Shown here: one piece after another, positions 22,799-35,300 of the stretch
Position numbering within the stretch: the first letter of the stretch is position 1
Layout of the letters: each line of letters begins with the position of its first letter
NCBI GenBank assembly: GCA_002751075.1
Contig: NAOQ01000001.1
Span: forward strand, 159,956-197,516
Origin: Ichthyophonus hoferi
Lineage: Eukaryota > Opisthokonta > Ichthyosporea > Ichthyophonida > Ichthyophonidae
Reading direction: 5' to 3'
DNA: 37,561 nucleotides
Notes under the pieces: model-generated
What the model saw: only the letters and a program-made list of their open reading frames with translations
The model's database searches: none
What the model was told of the DNA's origin: nothing
Translations under genes and position numbers: made by a program

Positions 22799-25700
22799 TG
22801 TCATGAAATGTATTGTTAGGGAAAGGTGAAGCCATTCAGGTTGTCGTTACATAGAGATATCTCTCTAATCCAATTGTAGGTATGTTCATGTATGCACTAT
22901 TGGTGTAATTGACAATACTTCAATGTTAATCAACAGACATGCACCAAACTATAGAATCTGTAAAGGTTTGGTGCCAGCATATTGAGTATAATCCGTTATG
23001 GAGTGATCCAACTTATCTTATTGATTAAATAATTAAGCAGGACCAATTAAGATGAGAGCTTTAAGGTTGTGACCCTAGAGACCTCTAGCTTATGCTGCTC
23101 CTTTGCGCTTGACTTAGTAAAATATATTTTCTTGAGCAACTAAGCATGAATGCTTGCAGGGCCCTTTAAGTAACTAGCCCTGCTATTGTTAAACAGTAAT
23201 GAAACACAGGAAATGGTGTTTAATTACAGATAAATTGCTATCTGCCTCTTCAAAAAAAAACCGGGAATATGTATTGTAGTACGTAGTAGGACAAGAGATA
23301 CTATTGAAGCATGCGCAGAGAAATGTATACATTGTGTATTCATTGAATAATTATGTAGAACTACTGCTAGCCACCACATCTATATACCCCTTTATATAAA
23401 AAATCTTATATAAAAACATAAACTATAGAATATATTTAACGGTCTCTGGCTGTGAAACCCAGAGACATCATTTTGGAGAGTTTTACACGGATATAATATA
23501 CACCAATATTGATCACGGTTTGTCCTCCTACAGGACAAGGCAATATGTAAACTATGCTTGAGAACTCAATCAATCTATATTTTTAAAAAAACATTTGTAT
23601 TGAGATCTATATGCTTTATGGATGTTATTGAAAGCAAATCTTCGTAGCAACTTTTAACATGCAGTATATTTCACCAGTAATATTATCACTCTTGACCACT
23701 CTTAAGATTTTGCTCAGCCCTTTGTATGGTAGCCTAATAATACTGGTGTATCTCGCTTCTAATTGGCAATCACCCCCTAATGAGATGTTATTTTGGTATA
23801 CAATTTGCATTAATTTTTGTCTATAAGTATAAATGTATTACTTGCTGGATTTGGTAAGTAAAATGCCTTACTGGGTCATATTCTAATTCTATGCGGTAAT
23901 GTTACATTTTTTATCACGAGCAGCTCAAATTAGCAGCTAGTGTTTATGGTAATACAAAGTTAAAACATATTATTTGAATTTCTCATTTCAAAAACGAAAA
24001 AATTGCCAAAGAAATAACCCTGAAATAGCTAATTAATACATGGCTGGTCTTTTAGCAGGTCTGGTATACGGTATAGATGGACATTGCGACCTATCAGATT
24101 ACTGTGTTGGATTAATTATAGATGAATCTCAATAATGAAAAGTAATTGTCAACTACTCCTCTTTATGGTTATTTAAGCACCAATCAATTGATATGTATGA
24201 CGATCTATCAGTATTGCTAACAACTTGAACATATAGTAAAAATATGCCCGAGTATGCATATGGTCCTCTACAGTCATTGGCTTAAAGTCAAGTTTCACAT
24301 AACTAATCACAAAAGTTACAAGTGGCTTAGTATATATAGGCCCAGTACCTTACCTATTAGTGTTGGTCAATAATTATATCTTTCATCTATGATTCCTTTG
24401 GATGCTCTAAGTACTTGACCTTTTGAAGTATATACGTAGATATATATATCAAACTTCATTTATTTGCCTATCTTGTGGCTATTTTGTGCCAAGAAAAACA
24501 TAAAACATTCCCCTCAAGTATCTTTTTACTTCGTTCTTCTGATAGAACATCCATATTATTTCAAATGCCCTCAAAATTTTGATCATGATTAGAAGAATGT
24601 GTTAATTAGTAGCAAGTAATCAATAATTGGATAAATAGAAATAATTCATTGGCTAAAGGAATTTTTTGGTATGAATTGTTGGCCTCCAAGATCGGTTCTG
24701 AGAGTGATATTCTGTGGTATTAATATAACCATTGCTATTTTTCAGATTAAATAGATAATAATAATTGGTTATTGTAATGAGGAAAGAAAAATATTGGCTA
24801 TTTCTTGACCTCTTATGGTGTAGGCTATAATTAGAAGATGCAGTCTGATTGCATATTTAAATGACAATCGGTTGTGTGGAACTAAGGGACGCATATGCTA
24901 GCGCCTATGTAACCCAAGCGTGACATTGGGTTTGACATTGCAGTAATGGAGTTTAAAAATCTGTATGCATTCTTGCATATTTATTTTCCTGCTTCCATAA
25001 GGAGCAAAATCTCACGCAATTATCTTTTGAATCTTCCTTAATATACGTAATAGAAGTAGGCGCATCTCATATAGTGGGTGAGTTAGAAATGATATAAATG
25101 TGAGTGTTAACATGTAAGTCAATAGATGCAAAACCTCGTGTTGGTATGAGTGTAAATATAATTTTATAAATAAATGGAGGTGCCAGGGTGCTGTTTGGTG
25201 TGAATGTAGTGTATTTTTATTCAGACACATATCTTGTAATTCAATTAAAATAGGCACAGTTAGTTAGCTGCTGTCAGATGTAGTGATGATAGTTTGGTCA
25301 TTGTAGTTATTGATATTATTTGTAGTTTTATCAATCTGCTGAGAATATAATAATCTAGCACAAAATTGAACTTCAAGAACAAGAACTAAAAAATGAAAGC
25401 AAATAAAATAAAAGTGAAGGTATAATAAAAAATGCAAATAAGAATAAAAATAAAATGAACAATATCTTTAGTTGAAATTGGAACACGTAATCATGACTTA
25501 ATAAAGTATCTTACTAATCCAAAATAAATGTTCTGTTATGAATACTGTAATAACTATTTGTTTGTTATCCTCTATTGTTGAATTCTTTAACTACAACAAC
25601 TAGATTAGCAACATTTTGGTTATTAGGTATGCCTATCTAATACTATTTTTAACTGACATGGTAAAAAGTTTAGACCTTCATCCCAAATTATTATCATGTC

Positions 25701-26813
25701 TAATTACAAAATTAGTGTTATAACTTACATCACTACCCTTGTTCTTGGTCTTTGCTAATTATTCTCTTAATCTATTAATTATATAATTACACCTCGATGG
25801 CTTATATATTTTAGATATTCTAGGTGTACACATTATATTCTTACATCTCACTGGGGTATTGCGTGACCATAATATAAATGAAGAATAAAAGAAGTAAATT
25901 AAATTTCTAGAAAGGAATTTACACAACATGGCATTGACAATGGAAAGCAGTAACAGCACCTTTATTATTGGTTTAGGATGAAAGATAATAAACATATATG
26001 TAAAATGTAAAGTACTGATTGGCTTTTTTCTGCATAGGAAATACCAATGAGTATATGAGTAACGTTCTAATGGGCTTAGTGATATATGGAAATACTTGAC
26101 CACTAGATCATAAACCAGGAGTTTGGACAACAACTTTCAATTATTAAATTGAACAGTTTAAATCCAAATATTCAAATGATTTCCATATTTATGTATGTTC
26201 ATAAACCTACTTTTGTTTGAAAAAACCCAAAGAATAGTGTAAACCGACTTGTTAAATTGTCAGCTTTTATTCTCTTTTGCGTTACAATAGGCTGACTCTT
26301 AATTCGAAAACGGTGAACCATTATTGGAATATTTCAGCTTTAGAATGCTTTTAACCAACATATTTTCTCATTGGCAATTCTTATCTTTTCATCTTAGTCA
26401 CACATAATGATATCCGATTGGCCAAGCAAGCCTTAATTTCCATATATAGCCTTTAACTGAATACGGCAAGTAAAAGCTTTCCCACTTTGCATGTTAATAC
26501 GTTCAAAAAATATCGTAACTCCAATATTTCGAGCCAAATTCTTAGTCAGATTTTATGATGTAAACTGTCCCTTAGTTGTTCTAGTTCGGCATTATTAAAT
26601 AAGCACCCTTCCCCACTTTTTAAACTCACTACTAGCAACGATTCAGTACATACTAAGAACAACGTTTTTTTTTAATAAAAAAATGTCCTTATAGCATACA
26701 AGCAAACTACAGCATATGAAGGTGATATTAAATAAAAGCCATGCTAAAGTCATTATAATCTTATTACAGACACAAAAAAGACACAAACCACGTTTGTTTT
26801 TCACACTTTTCCC
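22799..26813. other. AT-rich intergenic region, no gene recognised
   Basis: About 4 kb without convincing coding signal. The open frames at 23625-23810, 25012-25257 and 25759-26133 are AT-driven, lack recognisable domains and have no splice-compatible partners. CCAAT/ATTGG pentamers are frequent but do not form an ordered array I can delimit. Confidence 0.5.
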
Positions 26814-26819
26814 TTTATT
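26814..26819 (-). promoter_or_regulatory. Poly(A) signal of the thioredoxin gene
   Basis: AATAAA on the minus strand (TTTATT on plus), about 120 nt downstream of the thioredoxin stop codon. Confidence 0.6.
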
Positions 26820-26935
26820 TGATTAGAAGGAAGAAGAAATACGTAGTTTGGTCACGAACTGCCTTCACGGCGTCTAAAAATGAACATAACCCTATTTTAG
26901 TTGATGGGAATCAAACTCAAGTTTTCGTCAGTCGC

Positions 26936-28488
26936 TTATTTGTGCTTCTCAATGAGAGCCTTAAGTCCGTCCTTGTTGGCACCCTTTAGAGACTGCACAG
27001 ATAAAATATAATTAGCAACCCGCGTTTATCTCTACACAGGCCAAGATACTATGAATGGATATAATACAAACAGAAATGCTCGCATCCATGCATCATGTTC
27101 TCCAAGTCTGGAAAGTCTCTATGATTGTTCGTGGTTCATTTTACTTTTTTACCACAATTAGGCCTCCTAGAGCGTGCATTATCAGAGAATATGAAGAATA
27201 TGTCCCAAAATTTTAAGATACATCAAACTAAACCATGCATGAAAGAGTCAACAGGAAAGGAGATGATTTACAAATTGCATAGCAGAAAGAATATATAGTG
27301 GGTGGAAAATATTAAATGCATGGCATACAAAAATAATGTTTAAAGACAGGATAAAAACATAGGTGCAACTCCTTCCTATATTTGATGTGCCATAACAACA
27401 TGGAGAAAAGTAGAACAATAGATTCTCCAATATAAGTGAAGATTCAATCACAGAAAACTTACGTCGACCTTCTTGCCGTTCTTGTAGAAGTAGAAGGTTG
27501 GCATAGCCTCAATACCCTCCTCAGCCGCAATATCCTAATGTTCCAACATATCAGTTTCAGGTATAATTGACTATACTTTCACCAGTCATTCTTCGTATTC
27601 CAAATTTTAAACCAATATAACGCACACACAGCATTTTAAAAGTTTATTACCGGAGAGAGAAAAAGAAGTAATATTTCAAAATAATATTTAAAGCAGCAAA
27701 CATAAAAGAATAATTAGAAACATTGTTAGCACACCAAAAAGAGTGCGTGACTCACCTCACACTCATCAACATCAACCTTGCAGAAGATAACATTAGTCAT
27801 TGTCTTGGACATCTCTTCAAGGACGGGGGCAATCATCTTGCAGGGACCGCACCAGGTGGCAAAAAAGTCAACAACTACCTGTATAAATAAGTATTTGGTA
27901 TTAGTATCTAGTAAATTCTGTATGTGTCAAAAAATCACCACTTGCAAAATATTTTCAGTGTTGTAGGGTCCAAATACATTCACGCATGCAAAAATACTTG
28001 TAACCCATCCCAAGCCTAAACATACGCACTAGTATCTCTATTGTTTAATAACAATAGTAACTCTTATTTTGCACAGGCTATCTATATCATGCAATACATG
28101 GTCTTTACACTATATATATAAATAAAACCTTTTGAACTATATTAAAAACAAGTGAGGGTAGTAATAAAAATAGACATAAGGGACAAAGGCCTGCGTTCTC
28201 TTACCAATTTATCGGAGGCAATAAGGGCCTTGTACTCGGCCATGTTCTTAATAACTTTCACCATCTGTTAATAAAGTACTGTGTGAGTTGAGTGTATATA
28301 GAATAGAGGCATGACATAAAAAGAAAATACACAAAATTCTTCAAATAATAGGAAACGCACAAACCTTTCCAAAACGTTAAAAAAGCGTGCATAGTAGTAA
28401 GATAGGAAGCAACCAAATATTTTAACGATAGAAAATTGCAACAATCAAGAAATAATCTTACCTTCGTTTTATCTTTCGAGAAAAACAT
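26936..28488 (-). CDS. TXN: Thioredoxin (cytosolic type)
   Basis: Five exons (minus): 28488-28462, 28264-28205, 27878-27756, 27534-27463 and 26992-26936. All borders are GT-AG and phase 0, giving 112 residues. Thioredoxin is a small cytosolic dithiol oxidoreductase reduced by thioredoxin reductase. Exon 3 starts [14 protein letters not shown], with active-site Cys39 and Cys42 and the buried Asp33. Exon 4 contains the cis-proline motif EAMPTF (Pro82) and FYKNGKKV. The last exon ends in the amphipathic helix [10 protein letters not shown]. The family is usually about 105 residues. The extra length comes from exon 1, which encodes MFFSKDKTK and is followed by a second in-frame ATG as the first codon of exon 2 (MVKVIKNM). 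An in-frame TAG two codons before the first ATG bounds the frame. Either ATG could be used; there is no clear targeting signal. Confidence 0.96.
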
Positions 28489-28599
28489 TAACTAACTACA
28501 ATAAACTACGAATGAATAAATTTTATGTGCGCTAGTAACCTTTTTATATACGCATTTCAATCCAATCTGATTTATTACTCCTCCGGTGATTCTTGCATG

Positions 28600-29300
28600 T
28601 GACTCGTGTATATTAATCCATCGAATCAGAAATTTTAAAAAGCATTGTACTTTATCATTAAAAATTGTAAGCCAAAATATTAGGTTTAAAAAACTAAAAC
28701 TAAAACTCTTTTAATATTTTTTAATTTGGTATATATCTTAACACAAATAAAATTATTCAGATATCTTCTATATCTGGAACATTGCAACTGTATTTTTTAC
28801 TTTTTCGAAGGGTTTCATTATAATTTTTTACTCGGCTTGAGGAAAATTCTAAAATCCTATATTTCATCATCTTTTGTAATCTAAACTTGAAAAGATTAGA
28901 TAAGTTTTATACGATTGCAGCGATTTTTAGACATCTTGTTGGGTTCTAACATGCATCAAATACAGCGAATCGACTAAGCTGAAATGTGTTTTTGTGTGTC
29001 CTTATCAATAAGAATTGTAGTACGAACTAATCAAATTAACAAATCTGTAAGCTGTCCAATACTTAATAATTTTATAATCCCTTGACAATTATTTTTGTAC
29101 AAATAATATGATTCAGACACAAAATGTCTTAGGCATTTTCATTGTAACTTTTACTTTTTCGACGGGCTTAATTACAATGCCAACCTTGCTTAATGAAAAA
29201 TTAGAAATTCTATATTTTCATCACATCTTTTGTAAAGGCAGAAAGTTGATGAAATATTTCACTTTAGGAAATCTGATAGTTAGGATCTACTATGTGATTT
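28600..29300. repeat. Diverged tandem duplication, period about 350 bp
   Basis: Sequence at about 28615-28880 recurs at about 28960-29238 with a steady offset of 344-356 bp. Shared landmarks are TTATCA-(A)-AATTGTA (28652 and 29002), ATTCAG (28755 and 29111), TTACTTTTTCGA (28797 and 29151) and CTTTTGTAA (28871 and 29227). The copies differ by many substitutions and small indels, so the duplication is old. No third copy was seen on either side. The open frame at 29108-29335 lies in copy 2 and is not matched by an open frame in copy 1, so it is probably not a gene. Confidence 0.65.
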
Positions 29301-30891
29301 GGACCGAATACCCACAATACTTAGTTTTAATTTAACAATTTTTTCAAGGATATCCCAAATAATAGCCAATCATATAAAGCATACACTTCTTAGTGGTGTG
29401 TGTTAATATCTTGTGCTATGCAGTTAGGTTGTTATTGGCTCCTTCTCGTGCATATATTATCCAATAGAACATGGAGGAAATTGGTAAGTTAGTAGTAGAC
29501 CAACCTTTATCCAATGTGCATGGCAATAAATCGGTGACACAAATAAATTAGGAAAGAAATTATGTCATAAGCAAAGATGCACTAGCATGCAATCCAACTG
29601 ATGAATTGGCAGATTACATCAAACAATATTTTGTCTTTTTAATACAATAAGATTAAATCAGTTTAAGCATATGATAATATCGATCATCCCATCCATAAAA
29701 ACAAATATGCAATAATTAGGTTACATGGATACAATCATTAGCTATTTCATATTTTTATACACTAAGTTAGCATTGCACCTATAAGTTTTTCTCCATTCTT
29801 TCCATTCTTTTAGGTAGTACATGGGTCAGTTCTATTGGTTAGCGAGTTTCCAGTAGTCATCACATCTCATCTCAAGCCTCTGATAAGAAGCATACTTTTA
29901 AACTTTGTTTTTAACCTTCGACAAAATCAATCTATGCACCTGTTTGGGAAAATTTTTGTGAAATAATGGTTTAGCAAATCATCCTATATTGCATAAAATA
30001 TAAAAGGAATAAAAAAGCCGAACTCGTAGACATTTTATTTTAGATAGATTTCGCCGTTATTGTACCTATCAAATCGATCGCCGGAATAAAAACCTTTGAC
30101 TCTCTCTAATACTTCCTAAAAGCTAGAACAACAAACATTAAACATTAATGCTATATACAGTAACTTTTTTATTGCGCCCGCTTTAGGGACGTTAAATTTT
30201 AAATAGTTACACAAAGTAATTTTGATTGAAGTTAGTAACTAAAAATAATAATTTAAGGAGTCCGTTCCTCTTTTATACTCATTAAGTTGAAGGCCAAGTC
30301 ATGTACTTATGCAGAATTCATACATTTATATACTTAAGAATTATGATGGCGCTTCACCTGAGTTCTTAGATACTGAATTATTGCTAAAATACAAATAGCT
30401 AGATAGAAGATAGTAGAAATAGCGGCAGTTAATTGTATCAATGGTAAAATATAATATAAATCTATAGTTTTCTGTTGTTGGACGTCAAATGGAACTAACA
30501 ATTAATTTGAATAAATTAAAAGGAATTGAGAGAAAACATTATCTCACTACTTGGCTCGTATATATATATTCATGATAGCTGCTCTTCTGTATTATGCGAT
30601 TATTGATTCCCAATTGATTTTATTGCGCTTGATACTTAATTCGGCTATTGCACTTAATCAAGTGTTTCAATAGCGAATAATACTATACCCATAATACCCT
30701 TATATAGCTAGCAATTCAATGATAATTCATTGATCCAATGTGACGGTATGAATTTGACCTCCTGTGATTGAGATGGTTAGTGAGATTAACTCATTGGTCA
30801 ATTCCATAGTTGATCAAAAATAATTTCAACTAAACGTTTATAATTTGATCGACGGCTAATCTGTGATCCTTGCATCCAATCAATTATATCC

Positions 30892-30967
30892 TGTTGAGAA
30901 TAAGAAGTAGAGACAGGTGCGTTCCTCTGACCTATATTCGATTAGAAGGAGAGAGAATACCGAATTA
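30892..30967 (+). repeat. Copy 1 of a 76-bp repeat with shared reading frame
   Basis: Ungapped match, about 83% identical by eye, to 31844-31919. In the shared frame it reads LRIRSRDRCVPLTYIRLEGE followed by RIPN and a stop. The last common codons are CCG AAT; then copy 1 has TAA where copy 2 has TAC. Confidence 0.7.
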
Positions 30968-31843
30968 AGGGGGCGTTTTAACATGTCCCTTTGCATACAC
31001 GGAGTACAGATATGCTAAAACACATTTTTATTATTGAACAAGTCGGCAGGACTTGCCATAGGCAGGATACCTATGCAATGTGCTATCTGGACCCAAAACA
31101 TGAAACGGCTTTTATAGTTGCAGGATCTCTACCGGTGACTGGTTCAATTTTTATAGAACCTTGGATAGCCGTTTAACACCAATAGATTGCCCCAGCTATT
31201 TTTCCAGGCTACATATGCAATAATAATTGCTAATAATATTAAATGATTATAGCTATATAAATAAATACCCAAATCAATTAAATGTTCTTGTTTTAACCCT
31301 CCCCCTTGGTCGGTCTAGGCGGGTTATTTCACCTAGGGCATAAAAAACATGAAAAAGGAATATGATTTTTTTTAGCATGGTGACTAAGTAGCTGTAGGCT
31401 TGTCACTCACTAAATGAGCTAGGTAATTTCTGATGACATTCGGAAGTGGCTGTGACTTGGCACCTAATGCAAAAAAAAACGAAAGACAGTTCACCCAAAC
31501 TGTATACTAAATGTTTCTGCTCGCTTTGGATTTAGCTCTGGCATTGGCTCTGTTACAGGCTCTAGCATCTGGCGTCCGGCGTCTGGCGGCTGAAGTGATA
31601 TGTGGGGGTTGCTTAGTTGTTTTGTATATTACCTTGGTGTTACTTTGAAACAGGAATTTTTGATAATTAAAATGCAGATTTGAAGACAGTATATAGGTGT
31701 GATAAAATGAATCTACATACATAGAGGTCAGTGAATGGATGGTGGGTTGAGGTGAAATATTTTCGGCATTCGTTGATCGTTGATTTAACATAATTACCAG
31801 ATTTTGTGACCATGGTAAGCTATTTAAGCTTGCTTTGCTACCA

Positions 31844-32067
31844 TGTTGGGAATAAGAAGTAGAGAAAAAAGCGTTACTGTGACCTGTATTCGTTTAGATG
31901 GAGAGAGAGTTCCGAATTACAAAATGACCACCATGGGCACTCCAGATTCATATCTGGGTCTTGACATTTCTGTTTTAAACGATGGGCCAGCTGGTGTTCA
32001 TATGGGTCATTACTGCTGCATGCTAGTTGACAGTTTTGCGGGCGGGAATTACCCAAGGGGCCTATAA
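31844..32067 (+). pseudogene. Copy 2 of the repeat, with a possible Ig-like-domain exon remnant
   Basis: The open frame reads 74 codons from the ATG at 31843 to a stop at 32065-32067. Its first part is the 76-bp match to 30892-30967. It contains VTVTCIRLDGERVP, then LGLDISVLNDGPAG and HMGHYCCMLVDS. This spacing resembles the end of an immunoglobulin-like domain: a strand-B cysteine, a hydrophobic LxI strand and a Y-x-C strand F. No splice-consistent neighbouring exons or signal peptide were found. It is therefore listed as a likely fragment of a host gene rather than an intact one. The Ig assignment is a weak pattern match. Confidence 0.3.
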
Positions 32068-32335
32068 GGTACCCAATGCTGGCAACCGGAATGGGCTCCT
32101 AACTCTACCCTACCGTATGTTATCCAATGTCTAGACATATTAGCGCCAACGAGAGTATATATAACCGTTCCTCAAACTTGACTTGTATGTACAGTACCAG
32201 AAAAAGACACCAGCCAAGAAATGTTAAATAATAATAAACCAAATAATAAATAGCAATATTGGTACATGCCGTTGATACAAGCAATGTTACTTTTAATAAA
32301 ATAAATAAAACTTAAATAATGATTTAAGATTAATC

Positions 32336-35300
32336 CTAACGCTTGGATTTCTTTCTTTTGCCATTGTTACTATGCCGTGATCCGTGACTCTTATCTCGTT
32401 CAGATATGTCATCATCTTTAGCTTTCTTTCCAGGTCTATCATCCTCTCTGTGGAGTATATAGAAGAGGTCTGTGTTATATATATATACGTCATATAATGG
32501 GCACCATGTGTCTGCCACTTCCATATCAGGTCGACCTCAACCAATAATATACCAGATCTTAAGTCCTTACCCTACCACCAATCGATATCAACCCCGTCTG
32601 GCATCTTTACGCTCTCAGCTTCTATTATATCATTCTCTTTTGTATAGATAAGTTAAACTGCCACAAACTTACACAGGGAAGCCATAAAATACCCTTGATA
32701 ATCATGTTATATACCATAGGCATGTAACACATACCTGCAAGAATCACTGTCTGAAGAACTGTCGTGTTTGTGCCTCTTATGGCTACGCTGCTTCTTTTTC
32801 TTTCGACTCTTACTGTCATCCAGCTTGGAAAGACGCCTAAATACCAGTACATACAAATCAGCATTTAGCTTATTATCCTCTATACAGAACAAGCTGAAAA
32901 GGCTACAAGACAGCTATTGTGAAGAAAATTATATATATTAATGTAAGTAGGCATGACTATGTGGGTATGCATAAATATTGGCATATTCCTATATATATAT
33001 ATGCTGAGGTCACAACATTTTGCCTCTTTAACGCGTACCCTTTCCTATGTAAATGTAAATGCATCATGTTCTTAACAGTCATAAACACTTGCCCATTTAC
33101 CTTCATCTAGCCAGCCTTTTAATGTTTCTTCTTATAACACATTCACTTTCACGAAAACTAGCTATCTATATATACCTATGCATACAGCATTAAACAGAGA
33201 TACTACACAATGCTATACCCACCATTAACATTATATCAGGAAAAGGCGTGTAAAACAGCATCAGAAAACCAACAATCCCTTACTTTAGTAGTTTCTTTTT
33301 CTCTTTAGACGATAATGATTTTAAATAAGCCAGTTCGGTATCCTCCACCTCCATTGGCTGCTCCTCATCTGATGATAGAACCAATTGCTGAAGTAGAGAT
33401 AGGGGGGAGGTGAGGTGAGTACCAAGAGAGCAATAAGGGGTCATAGTGTAGGTTCAAAAGGAATACGGGAATGGTAGCAGGGCGATATATACATGACCTG
33501 CCCTGCATGTTTACTTAATAGAAAAACAAAAGACAAAGAGAAAGAAAGAATAGAAGGGAGTATAAATAACATTATTCCAGAAAGAAACGGAAGGAAAACA
33601 ACATAAGCAAGAAGCCGAGATCAAGCATGCAATCATACGGGGACAGGGGACATGGACCTACTTGATTATTGGCTAAAACGTCGTTTCGTCGTCCCAAGGC
33701 TGTGCGTCTTAGAGCCAATCCTTGCTGTCATACCATAGCAACACAGTCAGCACCACTTATATCACATCACTCCACTCCAACTATTGGCTACATATAAAAA
33801 ATGTGCATATATACCCCCATGTCCAAATGCTACAGCATACCTCATTTTCTATTGGATGTCAATGAATCATAAATCACCTATTACACACATCAGATTACAT
33901 ACCTCTTCTCTCATTCGCTTCATGAGCTCCGCTGGATCGTGATAGGCTGGCCGCTGGATTTCTTCACCATCGGCCACTGATTGGACCACCATGACCAATT
34001 AATTAATTTTCATTAATTATACTATCATGAAAAAAAAAATTACTGACGCTTACAGCATCAAGAAATTCTTTTTAAAACTGGACACCTTACTTATACCCTC
34101 TGGCTACACCCTACCCACTTCTTTGTGCTCATAGTACGGCTGTCTCTTACATACCAATATTATAAATTGCATTTGCCTTTATTCATCCACTTATCTATCA
34201 ATTCTTTTTCTAATTTAATCACCCACCCACCCAAAACCCTACCCTATCCTACTTTACCTTATCTATCCTACCCTACCCTACCCTACTATACTATACTATA
34301 CTATACTATACTCTACTCTACTCTACCCTACTTTACTATCCTATACTATACTTTACTCTACCCTACTTTACTATCCTATACTATACTTTACTATACTATA
34401 CTATACTTTACTCTACCCTACTTTACTATACTCTACTCTAGTCTACCCTATTTTACTATACTATACTATACTTTACTCTAGTCTACCCTACCCTCCCAAC
34501 CTCCCCAACATGCTCCTGGTCTAATCTAGTATATTGACCCAGTGACTTGTTCTCTATCCCCCATCCTATAGCTTCTATATAGGGCAATGAGCACTCGGTC
34601 AATGTAATAATTAACTTTAAACCCGCACTGTCTATATTAAAGAATATATAAAAGAGAATTGTTTGCTTGTTTGCGTGCATACTGACGTAGAGTAAATAAA
34701 TTATATAGAGACATAGAATTAAAGAATATAAGAGACGTAGTAAGAGAAATATATATATATATAAGGTACAGAATAAAAAACACACCTACACATACCTTAC
34801 ATTAAAAACACGAGGTCACTCATATAAATTAATATGGAAATATAAATATTTGAAATTTAAGCACACCAATTTTATAAGGAATTTTTACAGTATATAATTC
34901 CAGGGATTATCATTGAGAATAAATATGGCTGTGTAGAGTAAAAAAATATAAAAGACAACAGCATGGTAGACTATATGCACAGTCGAAAGACCCCCTCAAC
35001 ATCACACAGTCAATATGGGCTTATACCATGCAATTCTCTGTTCTTATAATACCAATCTCAACCGAGTCCTGTGTACTACCTACCGTCAAACGTTCCTCCT
35101 TGGTTATATTTCTCACAAACTCTGTCTGTACTTTGATGTCCCCAATGTCCACACTTTCGACATCGCACATTGCGTACCTGTCATTAAGCCAGTTATTAGC
35201 CTGTACAACCATGATATCGTACAAATGAACTGCAAGATTCATTGCATATACTACCCACCACGGCTATTGCTATTTGATGTATAAATAAATAATTATTCTT

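Larger units (their letters stand above)
29301..32335. other. AT-rich intergenic region with two related short ORFs
   Basis: No complete gene is recognised. The segment contains the repeat pair at 30892-30967 and 31844-31919. The minus-strand ORF at 31507-31791 is compositionally biased and unrecognised. The last few hundred bases before 32336 should contain the 3' UTR of the CIR1 homologue; a minus-strand ATTAAA (TTTAAT on plus, near 32291) is a possible poly(A) signal. Confidence 0.45.

Noticed and set aside
29108-29335. 75-codon hydrophobic ORF
   Set aside because: It lies in one copy of the diverged tandem duplication and is not conserved as a frame in the other copy.
34125-34481. 118-codon plus-strand ORF rich in LPY and TILYY repeats
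   Set aside because: It is a product of a 5-bp repeat that lacks stops in this frame, and it lies inside an intron of the opposite-strand gene.
35021-35284. Open frames of 66-89 codons on both strands over CIR1 exon 3
   Set aside because: Only the third minus-strand frame, opened by the acceptor before 35177, gives the CIR1 zinc knuckle; the others are shadows.
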